From NCBI GenBank assembly GCA_903912585.1, contig CAIWHY010000404.1, forward strand, positions 1 to 5,000: 5,000 bases of DNA, in the 5' to 3' direction. Positions 1 through 5,000 of this stretch are shown one piece after another. The translations under genes and the position numbers were made by a program. Every line of letters begins with the position of its first letter. Position 1 is the stretch's first letter. Origin of the DNA: an uncultured Thermoleophilia bacterium (GTDB lineage Bacteria; Actinomycetota; Thermoleophilia; UBA2241). The notes under the pieces are model-generated. The model ran no database searches. It was not told the DNA's origin and saw nothing but the letters and a program-made list of their open reading frames with translations.

Positions 1-1
1 C

Positions 2-1816
2 GAGGCCGGCGGCCCCGCGCCCGAGGCGTTCCGCGCCGCCTATACCGCGGCGCTCGACAGCCAGCGCCGCTTCGAGGATGGGCTGCGCGAGATCGGCGTG
101 CGCTCGCTCGCCTGGGCGCGCGGGCACGACTACCCGGTCGTGCTCATCGCCGGCGAGACACACGTCTTTCACGACACCGTGCTCGACGCCGGCATCCACG
201 AGCTCGTCGCGGCCAACGGCGGGCTCCCGCTCCCGGCCGACTGCTACCCCGTGCCGGACGAGATGCCCGGCTACCGCCGCGTGCACTGGGCCAGCGCCGG
301 CCAGACGCTGCGTGCGTCGGCCGCCGGCGCCCTTGACGGGGACGTCTTCCCGCTGCTGCTCGGCGCTTATGGCTGCGGCCCCAACTCGATGATCGAGCAC
401 CTCTTCGCCGACCTGCTCGAGGACTACCCGCACGCCGTGCTCGAGAGCGACGGCCACGGCGGCAAGGCCGGCTACGTGACGCGCGTGCAGGCGTTCCTGC
501 ACAGCGTGCGCGCCTGGCGCGCGAACGGGGCGGGGAGGCTCTCGCCCGACCGCCTTACGCGCTTCGACCGCCCGCTGCCGCACAGCCTCGACGCCGGCTA
601 CGACCGCTTCTTCTTCGGCCACGTGGGCGGCGGCCTCGGCGAGCACCTGGCCGCCGCGATGCGCGGCGCCGGCTTCGACGCGACCTACGTCGGCAGACCC
701 GATGCCGCCGCGCTGCGCGTCGCCGGCGCGGCATGCTCCGGCAAGGAGTGCCTGCCCTACCAGCTCATCTGGGGCAGCTTCGCCCAGTTCCTCAGGGAAG
801 AGGCGCCTCAGCTGGACGGCAAGCGCGCCCTGTTCCTCAGCGCCGGCAACGGCTTCCAGGCGTGCCGTGCCAACCTCTTCCCGTTCACCGAGCAGGTCTC
901 GCTGGAGAAGCTCGGGCTGGACGGCCAGGTCGAGGTCGCCGACTTCAGCCTCGTCACCGCCAACGTCCGCATGATGCCCGTCGCGTGGACCGCGCTCGTG
1001 GCCGTCGATCTGCTCAACATGATGCGCTTCTACCATCTCGCCGCGGAGCGCGAGCGCGGCGCCTCGGACGCGCTCTTCGAGGAGTACTCGGCACGGCTGA
1101 TCGGGATGCTGGAGCAGCCGCGGCCGGACGGCGGCGTCGCCGGCAACGTGCGCGCGGCCTTCCGTTTCTGCGCACAGGTCGAGGCCCGGCTCGCGGAGGC
1201 CGCCACGCGCTTCCGCGACCAGCCCGTCGACGGCTCGCGCGCCGCCGACCTGCGCGACATCTACCTGTGCGGCGACCTCTACCTGCGCGTCGACGAGTGG
1301 GGCAACGACGACCTGCAGCGGAAGCTCGCCGACCACGGCCTGCGCACGATCTTCGAGCCCTACGGCGCCTTCATGGAATTGCTGGCGCTGCGCCAGATCC
1401 AGGACGACATCCCGATCACCAAGCTGCCCGAGAAGGAAGCGACGCTGCGCACGATGCGCTACGTGGTGAAGCGGTTGCTCAAGGCGGTCCGCGCCGAGCA
1501 CCCGTGGGCTTTCTGGAACGACGTGCGCGCCGTGGACCGCGAGAGCCGCCGCGTCGTGGCGCCGTATCCCTTCGGCGAGACGATCCCGGCCGTCGGCGGG
1601 GCGCTGCTGACGTGGCGCACGCAGCCCGTGGACGGCGTCGTGTCGGTCGCTCCGCGGGGGTGCGGGCCGGCCCTGATCGCCGAAGCGCAGCTTCGGCGCG
1701 AGCCCGGCCTCCCGGCCCTCTTCGTCTACAACGACGGTGACCCCATCGACGAGGCCCGGCTCGCGGGCTTCGCCTGGCGGCTCCGCTCGCGCCCCGCGCG
1801 CCGTGCGCCCGCCTGA
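2..1816 (+). CDS. Acyl-CoA dehydratase activase-related protein (DUF2229 / HgdB-like), C-terminal part
   Basis: The frame is open from the left window edge, so the gene starts upstream and only its last 604 residues are visible (numbered here from the codon at 2). The sequence resembles the C-terminal half of the large 2-hydroxyglutaryl-CoA dehydratase activase / benzoyl-CoA reductase-like proteins. It has a DUF2229-type start (LIAGETHVFHDTVLDAGIHE, about residues 47-66), then a GCGPNS block (Cys125) followed by an acidic, Arg-ending stretch to about 166. Next come CSGKECLPYQ (Cys245, Cys250) and NGFQACRANLFP (Cys288). An HgdB-like YLCGDLYLRVDEWGND block (Cys423) and a second cysteine block, RGCGPALIAE (Cys554), follow near the C-terminus. 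In this family such cysteines commonly hold iron-sulfur clusters, and the ATP-driven electron-donating ASKHA domains lie upstream, here outside the window. The protein should be cytoplasmic and oxygen-sensitive. Its substrate is unknown; family members are often annotated from a few characterised anaerobic enzymes. The GTG at 98 is internal, because family-like sequence continues before it. It ends in TGA and converges on the transporter gene. Confidence 0.85.
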   Translation, partial: EAGGPAPEAFRAAYTAALDSQRRFEDGLREIGVRSLAWARGHDYPVVLIAGETHVFHDTVLDAGIHELVAANGGLPLPADCYPVPDEMPGYRRVHWASAGQTLRASAAGALDGDVFPLLLGAYGCGPNSMIEHLFADLLEDYPHAVLESDGHGGKAGYVTRVQAFLHSVRAWRANGAGRLSPDRLTRFDRPLPHSLDAGYDRFFFGHVGGGLGEHLAAAMRGAGFDATYVGRPDAAALRVAGAACSGKECLPYQLIWGSFAQFLREEAPQLDGKRALFLSAGNGFQACRANLFPFTEQVSLEKLGLDGQVEVADFSLVTANVRMMPVAWTALVAVDLLNMMRFYHLAAERERGASDALFEEYSARLIGMLEQPRPDGGVAGNVRAAFRFCAQVEARLAEAATRFRDQPVDGSRAADLRDIYLCGDLYLRVDEWGNDDLQRKLADHGLRTIFEPYGAFMELLALRQIQDDIPITKLPEKEATLRTMRYVVKRLLKAVRAEHPWAFWNDVRAVDRESRRVVAPYPFGETIPAVGGALLTWRTQPVDGVVSVAPRGCGPALIAEAQLRREPGLPALFVYNDGDPIDEARLAGFAWRLRSRPARRAPA

Positions 1817-1864
1817 GCGATCGGCGCGCCTGACGGCGGCCGCGCCCGGCCGGACGACTCCGGT
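1817..1864. other. Convergent intergenic gap
   Basis: These 48 bp separate the stop codons of the activase-like gene (plus) and the transporter gene (minus). The gap is extremely GC-rich. The only secondary structure I see is a weak 5-bp stem, CGGCC at 1837-1841 with GGCCG at 1848-1852, and it has no T-run on either side. No convincing intrinsic terminator is visible, so termination may be Rho-dependent, or the two transcripts may overlap. Confidence 0.5.
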
Positions 1865-3556
1865 CTACGCGACCGGCTCCGCCTCGAGCGTCAGCGGGCC
1901 GTCGGCCTCCGGCCCCGCCTCGCTGTCCTCTTCGCCGCTCTCCGGGTCGATGGCGTGCGTGCGGCGCAGCGGCTCCTCGCGCAGGAAGAGCACGACCACG
2001 AGGCCGATGACGCCGACGATGGCGGCCAGGAAGAAGAGGTCGCTGATCGCCGTGGCCAGGCTCAGCCGCACGGCGTGCATGAACGCCTGGAAGAGCTGCT
2101 CGCCCTGGGCGCCGAACTTCGCGAACATCGCGTGGACGCTCGAGCTCGCCTGCGGCGAGAGCAGCACCTGCGGATTGTCGAGCGTCGTGGAGCCGTTGTA
2201 CTTCTGCAGCGCCGCCGGCAGGTTCGCCTTCATGTTGGCGGCGAACTCGTTGTTGAGGATCGTGCCGAACACGGCGAGGCCGATGGTGCTGCCGATCGAG
2301 CGGAAGAACTGCAGGCCGGCCGTCACTTCGCCCAGCCGGTGCGACGGGTACTGGTTCTGCACGATCACCGTGTACGCGCTCATGGCGACGCCGAGGCCGA
2401 GGCCCATGACCACCATGTTGCGCACCAGCGTCATCCCGGAGGTGCCGATGCCCATGCGCGAGAGCAGGTAGGCGCCGAGCGCCGACAAGATAGAGCCGAC
2501 GATGACGATGACCTTGTACTTGCCGGTCCGCGAGAGGATCTGCCCGGCGCCGATGCTGGTGACGATCGCCCCCATCATCAGCGGCATGAGGATGATGCCG
2601 GAGTTGGTCGCCGACTTGCCGAGCACGCCCTGCACGAAGAGCGGCAGGAACATGATGGCGCCGAACATCGCCGCCGACGTGAGCGCCGAGGCCAGCGCCG
2701 AGACGGTGAAGATGCTGTTCTGGAAGAGCCGCGGGTTGATGACGGGCTCCGCGGCGCGCATCTCCCTGAGGAAGAACGTCACCCACATGACGAGGGAGAA
2801 GGCGAACATGCCGAGGATCTCCGGCGACGTCCAGGCGTAGGTGTTGCCGCCCCAGCTGAGGCCGAGGAGCAGCGGCACGACTGCGGCCACGAGCAGCGTC
2901 GAGCCGAGATAGTCGATGCGATGCTTGCGCAGGCTCACGTGGGCGGGCAGCGCGTAGGCCGCGAAGACCAGGGCGAGGATGCCGACCGGGACGTTGACGT
3001 AGAAGGTCCAGCGCCAGCCCAGGCTGCTGTCGGTGATCCAGCCGCCGATCAGCGGGCCGATGATGGTGGCCACGCCCCACACGCTCATGAGCACGCCGGT
3101 CCAGCGGGCGCGTTGCGCCGGCGGGAAGATGTCGCCGATGATCGCCTGCGAGATCGGCATCATGGCGCCGGCTCCAAGGCCCTGGAAGGCGCGGAAGAGG
3201 ATCAGCTCGGTCATGCTGTGGCTCTGGCCACAGAGCACCGAGCCGGTGATGAAGATCGCCATGCCGACGATGAAGAAGCGCTTGCGGCCGTAGGCGTCGC
3301 TGAGCTTGCCCCAGATCGGCATCGAGGCCGTGGAGGCGAGCAGGTAGCCGGTGGCCACCCAGGCGTAGTGCTGCATGCCGTCGAGGCTGGCGATGATGCG
3401 GGGCATGGCGGTGCCGACCACGGTCTGGTCGAGCGCCGAGAGCAACATGCCGAGCATGACGGCGGCGATGACGAAGCCGATGCGCCGCCGGCTCAGGGTC
3501 TCGCCCCACGGCTGCGGGACCGGGTGGTCCAGCGTTTCGATGCGCACCTCAGCCAC
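1865..3556 (-). CDS. DHA2-family (EmrB/QacA-type) MFS multidrug efflux transporter, 14 TM
   Basis: This 563-residue protein has the usual length and signatures of a proton-driven 14-helix drug exporter of the inner membrane. The signatures are LDQTVVGTAMPRI at the end of helix 1 (42-54), motif A GKLSDAYGRKR (83-93), motif B FRAFQGLGAG (121-130) and the antiporter motif C GVATIIGPLIGGWI (161-174). WRWTFYVNVPVG (181-192) is typical of DHA2. In the second half, QFFRSIGSTIGLAVFGTIL (416-434) is also typical. A loop of about 60 residues (436-498) precedes the last helix (about 499-525), as in EmrB/QacA proteins, and a hydrophilic acidic tail runs from about 528 to 563. The start is GTG at 3556-3554, supported by GGAGG at 3567-3563 with a 6-nt gap. 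It overlaps the end of the upstream marR-like gene by 8 bp, so the two are surely co-transcribed and probably translationally coupled. Exported compounds cannot be read from sequence. No periplasmic adaptor (EmrA-like) gene lies next to it in the window. Confidence 0.95.
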   Translation of the reverse strand: MAEVRIETLDHPVPQPWGETLSRRRIGFVIAAVMLGMLLSALDQTVVGTAMPRIIASLDGMQHYAWVATGYLLASTASMPIWGKLSDAYGRKRFFIVGMAIFITGSVLCGQSHSMTELILFRAFQGLGAGAMMPISQAIIGDIFPPAQRARWTGVLMSVWGVATIIGPLIGGWITDSSLGWRWTFYVNVPVGILALVFAAYALPAHVSLRKHRIDYLGSTLLVAAVVPLLLGLSWGGNTYAWTSPEILGMFAFSLVMWVTFFLREMRAAEPVINPRLFQNSIFTVSALASALTSAAMFGAIMFLPLFVQGVLGKSATNSGIILMPLMMGAIVTSIGAGQILSRTGKYKVIVIVGSILSALGAYLLSRMGIGTSGMTLVRNMVVMGLGLGVAMSAYTVIVQNQYPSHRLGEVTAGLQFFRSIGSTIGLAVFGTILNNEFAANMKANLPAALQKYNGSTTLDNPQVLLSPQASSSVHAMFAKFGAQGEQLFQAFMHAVRLSLATAISDLFFLAAIVGVIGLVVVLFLREEPLRRTHAIDPESGEEDSEAGPEADGPLTLEAEPVA

Positions 3557-4064
3557 GGGGCACCTCCGCGAAGATCGGCGCCGCGCTCGCCGCGTCGCCC
3601 GGCGCCACGCGCCCGTCCGCGCTGCGCATGAGGCCGCGGAACCCGCGCGTGAGCCCGCCGAGCTCCTCGTCGGTCAGCGCGCCGAGCCAGGCGAGGATGT
3701 GCTCCCGGCGGCCCTGGCGCAGGCGCCCGGCGAGCTCCTCGGCGGCCGGGGTGGCCGTGACGAGCGTGCGCCGGCGATCCTGCGGGTCGCGCTCGCGGAC
3801 GGCGAGGCCGAGCTCCTCGAGCTTGTCCACCAGGAGGCTCGCGGCCGGCTCACTGATGCCCAGGAGCCGGCCGAGCTCGCCGACAGGCTGCGGGCCGTTC
3901 ATGGTCAGCGTGGCCATCGCCTTGAACTGGCCCATCGTGATATCGAGGGACAGAAGCTCCGGGCCGGCGCTGCGGTTGAGCGCGGCGAAGACCTCGTGCG
4001 CTGCCTCGTGGCAATCTGCGAGCAAACGGGCGCGCCCGTCTGCGGCGTTCGGGGACTTGGGCAA
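3549..4064 (-). CDS. MarR-family transcriptional regulator
   Basis: This 171-residue protein has the MarR winged-helix layout. An N-terminal dimerisation helix spans about 10-33. LDITMGQFKAMATL (40-53) leads into the DNA-binding part, GELGRLLGISEPAASLLVDKL covers the helix-turn-helix with the recognition helix at about 71-85, and the charged wing RERDPQDRRRTLVTAT lies at 90-105. C-terminal helices (about 107-147) return to the dimer interface. Residues 150-171 form an Ala/Pro-rich tail beyond the usual end. MarR proteins are cytoplasmic dimers that normally repress their own operon and let go on binding phenolic or other toxic ligands; the downstream efflux gene fits this role. The start codon is TTG at 4064-4062, chosen because GGAGG (4075-4071) sits exactly 6 nt before it. 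Only one cysteine (Cys18) is present, so a two-cysteine disulfide redox switch within one subunit is not available. The ligand is unknown. Confidence 0.95.
   Translation of the reverse strand: MPKSPNAADGRARLLADCHEAAHEVFAALNRSAGPELLSLDITMGQFKAMATLTMNGPQPVGELGRLLGISEPAASLLVDKLEELGLAVRERDPQDRRRTLVTATPAAEELAGRLRQGRREHILAWLGALTDEELGGLTRGFRGLMRSADGRVAPGDAASAAPIFAEVPRG
3561..3567 (-). promoter_or_regulatory. Shine-Dalgarno of the MFS gene inside marR
   Basis: On the minus strand this reads GGAGGTG, with GGAGG ending 6 nt before the GTG start. It lies within the last codons of the marR-like gene. Together with the 8-bp overlap GTGGCTGA (GTG start, TGA stop in another frame) it decides the GTG start and supports coupled translation. 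Confidence 0.8.
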
Positions 4065-4070
4065 AGCGGA

Positions 4071-4087
4071 CCTCCGGCGGCCGGAGG
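4071..4087 (-). promoter_or_regulatory. Leader hairpin sequestering the marR Shine-Dalgarno
   Basis: A perfect inverted repeat, CCTCCGG-N3-CCGGAGG, with 7-bp arms and a 3-nt spacer. In the minus-strand transcript the 3' arm contains the GGAGG ribosome binding site (4075-4071) of the TTG-started marR-like gene, and the 5' arm is an exact anti-Shine-Dalgarno. All pairs but one are G-C, so the hairpin should be stable and should lower marR translation. The pairing is seen directly; the regulatory effect is inferred. It could also act as a DNA-level protein site, or be chance in GC-rich sequence. Confidence 0.5.
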
Positions 4088-4096
4088 AACCGGCCG

Positions 4097-4126
4097 ATTA
4101 CATTTACGGAATGTATGTAGTGTACG
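4097..4126 (-). promoter_or_regulatory. Probable promoter of the marR-efflux operon
   Basis: An AT-rich island in otherwise very GC-rich DNA. Reading the minus strand, TGTAAT (4102-4097) matches 5 of 6 bases of the -10 consensus. An 18-nt spacer upstream gives CGTACA (4126-4121), a 3-of-6 match to -35, which is weak. Transcription would start near 4090, giving a leader of about 25 nt that is almost entirely the Shine-Dalgarno hairpin. The -10 is plausible, the -35 doubtful. Confidence 0.5.
4099..4115. promoter_or_regulatory. Candidate MarR operator (inverted repeat TACATT-N5-AATGTA)
   Basis: A perfect 6-bp inverted repeat with a 5-bp spacer, 17 bp in all. This size fits a winged-helix dimer site. 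It overlaps the proposed -10 of the marR-efflux operon, so binding would block RNA polymerase, as in autoregulated MarR systems. The heptamer TACGGAA occurs in the spacer region (4105-4111) and again at 4123-4129, an 18-bp direct repeat that could mark a second, weaker site. The assignment to this MarR protein rests on position only. Confidence 0.5.
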
Positions 4127-4181
4127 GAAGGAATCGGCAGGCGGCAACCGGCGCTCGAGTGCCCGGCTCGCCGTCCGCGCG

Positions 4182-4187
4182 TATCAT
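4182..4187 (+). promoter_or_regulatory. Possible -10 element for the small membrane protein gene
   Basis: TATCAT matches 5 of 6 bases of the bacterial -10 consensus and ends 12 nt before the ATG at 4200. If used, the transcript would begin only about 5-6 nt before the start codon. No recognisable -35 lies 15-19 nt upstream, and no Shine-Dalgarno lies before the ATG. Confidence 0.35.
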
Positions 4188-4199
4188 CGGCGCAGACCG

Positions 4200-4670
4200 A
4201 TGAGCACCTCGTCCACAAAGAGCTGGTGGGTCCGGCTCGCCGTCGTCGGCGTCTGGGCGGTCGCCTTCGCCCTCGTCGAGGCGATGATCGTCGTCTACCT
4301 GCGGCGGATCTTGGCGCTGCAGTTCCACCTCGTCTACCACGCCGGCGAGTTCCACTTCCCGCACGCCTACCTGCGCTACGAGCAGGCGCGTGAGGCGGCG
4401 ACGATGGTGATGCTGCTCGCCGTCGGCTGCCTCGCCGGCCGCACCTGGTGGCAGCGCTTCGCGTACTGGCTCTTCGCCTTCGCACTGTGGGACGTCTTCT
4501 ACTACGGGTGGCTCTACGTCTACCTGCGCTGGCCGTCGTCGCCGGGGACGCGCGACCTCCTGTTCCTGATCCCGCGCGAGTGGTGGGCGCCGGTCTGGGA
4601 GCCGGTGCTCGCCTCCTGCGCGCTCATGGCCCTGGCGGTGCTGATCCTGGCGAGGACCCGGCGCGCCTGA
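4200..4670 (+). CDS. Small multi-pass membrane protein of unknown function
   Basis: A 156-residue protein with four likely membrane helices: about 11-33 (holding a buried acidic residue, Glu27, in FALVEAMIVVYLR), 64-80, 87-109 and 130-152. Between helices 1 and 2 lies a His/aromatic-rich stretch, residues 42-61, with FHFPHAYLRYEQ. Helix 3 carries WDVFYYGW (97-104), with Asp98 inside the membrane span, and is followed by DLLFLIPREWW (119-129). The pattern of conserved-looking polar residues inside helices argues for a real family rather than a random hydrophobic reading frame; I recall similar hypothetical membrane proteins but know no function. The ATG at 4200 is chosen because the sequence before it in this frame reads across the divergent promoter and the marR gene and does not look like protein. 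No Shine-Dalgarno precedes it. It is transcribed away from marR and could share that control region. It ends in TGA, 94 bp before the next gene. Confidence 0.85.
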   Translation: MSTSSTKSWWVRLAVVGVWAVAFALVEAMIVVYLRRILALQFHLVYHAGEFHFPHAYLRYEQAREAATMVMLLAVGCLAGRTWWQRFAYWLFAFALWDVFYYGWLYVYLRWPSSPGTRDLLFLIPREWWAPVWEPVLASCALMALAVLILARTRRA

Positions 4671-4764
4671 GGTGCGCGGGGGCGCCGAGTCCGTGGCGCG
4701 CGGCCGCGGGCCCCGAAGCGCCGCCGCCGCCGGGCGCTCGCGACGGCCTGATAGACTCGCGGCG
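4671..4764. other. Intergenic region between membrane protein and MttB-like genes
   Basis: These 94 bp are very GC-rich. They hold GCC repeated four times at 4720-4731, flanked by AGCGCC (4717-4722) and GGCGCT (4733-4738), which can form a 6-bp stem. No T-run follows, so this is at best a weak terminator. The right end carries the promoter-like box of the next gene. Confidence 0.4.
4752..4757 (+). promoter_or_regulatory. TAGACT -10-like box, probable leaderless promoter
   Basis: TAGACT (4 of 6 bases of the -10 consensus, with the T-A-N3-T core intact) ends exactly 7 nt before the ATG at 4765. This is the spacing expected if transcription starts on the A of the start codon. No Shine-Dalgarno is present in the preceding 15 nt. 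Leaderless genes with a TANNNT box at this distance are well known in several GC-rich bacterial groups. Confidence 0.55.
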
Positions 4765-5000
4765 ATGACCTCCGCAGGAACCTCCGTCAGCGAACTCTGG
4801 CCTCCCGAGGCCGTCGAAGCCATCCGCGCCGCCTCTCTCGCTCTGCTCGCCCGCGTCGGCGTGCGCGTTGACTCGCCGGCCGCGGCGGACCTCCTCGTCG
4901 CGGCCGGCTGCGCACGCGGCCCCCAAGGCCGCGTGCTGATTCCGGCGCCGGTCGTCCTCGTCGCGCTCGAGTCGTGCCCGCGCGCCTTCACGCTGCTGGC
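4765..5000 (+). CDS. MttB-superfamily (trimethylamine methyltransferase-like) protein, N-terminal fragment
   Basis: The gene runs off the right edge after 78 full codons; full members of the family have about 450-500 residues. The visible part fits the N-terminal region of MttB-type proteins: a helix reading AIRAASLALLARVGVRVDSP (about 19-38), then ADLLVAAGCARG (41-52), GRVLIPAPVVLVALESCPR (55-73), and AFTLL at the cut end, matching the family pattern of a 'late-life helix, GVRVDSP, AGA, RV.IP..VV..AL...PR.FTL' layout. Family members transfer methyl groups from quaternary or tertiary amines (trimethylamine, glycine betaine, proline betaine) to a corrinoid protein. Most bacterial members lack pyrrolysine and many have no proven substrate. 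The pyrrolysine site would lie beyond the window, so the subtype cannot be told. The ATG is chosen for its fit to the family and the TAGACT box 7 nt upstream. An in-frame GTG at 4693 is possible, but would add a low-complexity Arg/Ala stretch. Confidence 0.82.
   Translation, partial: MTSAGTSVSELWPPEAVEAIRAASLALLARVGVRVDSPAAADLLVAAGCARGPQGRVLIPAPVVLVALESCPRAFTLL

Noticed and set aside
98..100. GTG at 98 as the true start of the first gene
   Set aside because: The frame is open to the left edge, no Shine-Dalgarno precedes it, and the domain at this point is in the middle of a known multidomain architecture.
1823..1852. Short GC palindromes (GGCGCGCC, GCGGCCGC) and a 5-bp stem in the convergent gap, as a bidirectional terminator
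   Set aside because: The stem is short, there is no T-run on either side, and such palindromes are common by chance at this GC content. They are not evidence of cloning sites, since the surroundings are continuous natural sequence.
1479..3509. A 676-codon open frame on the minus strand overlapping the transporter gene
   Set aside because: Its translation is Arg/Ala/Gly/His-rich with no domain, and it overlaps the transporter and the activase-like gene, both of which show clear family motifs. It is a by-product of GC-rich codon use.
1955..3631. A 558-codon open frame on the plus strand opposite the transporter
   Set aside because: It is antisense to the transporter with an Asp/Glu/Arg/His-rich low-complexity translation, as expected from the reverse of hydrophobic codons in high-GC DNA.
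3375..4199. Upstream extension of the small membrane protein frame to 3375
   Set aside because: The extension runs antisense through the marR and transporter genes and across the AT-rich promoter island; it lacks protein-like character, whereas the sequence from 4200 onward is a coherent membrane protein.
4714..4740. GCC repeat with a flanking stem as an intrinsic terminator or functional microsatellite
   Set aside because: There are only four repeat units, the stem has a bulge and no T-run follows; it is unremarkable in DNA of this composition.
4765..5000. Calling the MttB-like gene a pyrrolysine-dependent trimethylamine methyltransferase
   Set aside because: The region that would hold the in-frame amber codon is outside the window, and most bacterial members of the superfamily lack it.

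Overview
This is a GC-rich window (roughly 70% G+C by eye) with dense bacterial protein-coding genes, strong third-position GC bias and very short intergenic gaps. Nothing identifies the species. The gene families present (an activase/dehydratase of the 2-hydroxyacyl-CoA dehydratase type, a trimethylamine methyltransferase-like protein, and a MarR-controlled 14-helix efflux pump) suit a GC-rich soil, sediment or subsurface bacterium with some anaerobic or corrinoid/CoA metabolism. That lifestyle is inference only.

Layout, left to right. (1) Positions 2-1816, plus strand: the C-terminal 604 residues of a large iron-sulfur CoA-substrate activase/dehydratase protein (DUF2229 plus HgdB-like part), cut by the left edge. 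(2) A 48-bp convergent gap. (3) Positions 4064 down to 1865, minus strand: a two-gene operon of a MarR-family repressor (TTG start) followed by a DHA2-family (EmrB/QacA-type) drug efflux transporter (GTG start). The two genes overlap by 8 bp, and each has a GGAGG Shine-Dalgarno 6 nt before its start. (4) A 135-bp divergent control region at 4065-4199. It holds an AT-rich island with a perfect inverted repeat, a direct repeat and a good -10 element for the marR operon, plus a perfect 7-bp hairpin that buries the marR Shine-Dalgarno. (5) Positions 4200-4670, plus strand: a small four-helix membrane protein of unknown function. (6) Positions 4765 to the right edge, plus strand: the N-terminal 78 codons of a MttB-superfamily methyltransferase, with a TAGACT -10-like box exactly 7 nt before its ATG, which suggests a leaderless transcript.

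The clearest functional unit is the MarR/efflux operon: the repressor probably controls its own promoter and therefore the pump, releasing when a toxic ligand binds. The most interesting detail is that marR expression may be limited twice, by an operator over the -10 and by a leader hairpin that occludes its ribosome binding site. The two plus-strand genes to its right show no Shine-Dalgarno, in sharp contrast with the two minus-strand genes. I found no mobile element, CRISPR array, tRNA or rRNA, and no convincing new multi-gene system. The least understood gene is the small membrane protein at 4200-4670.
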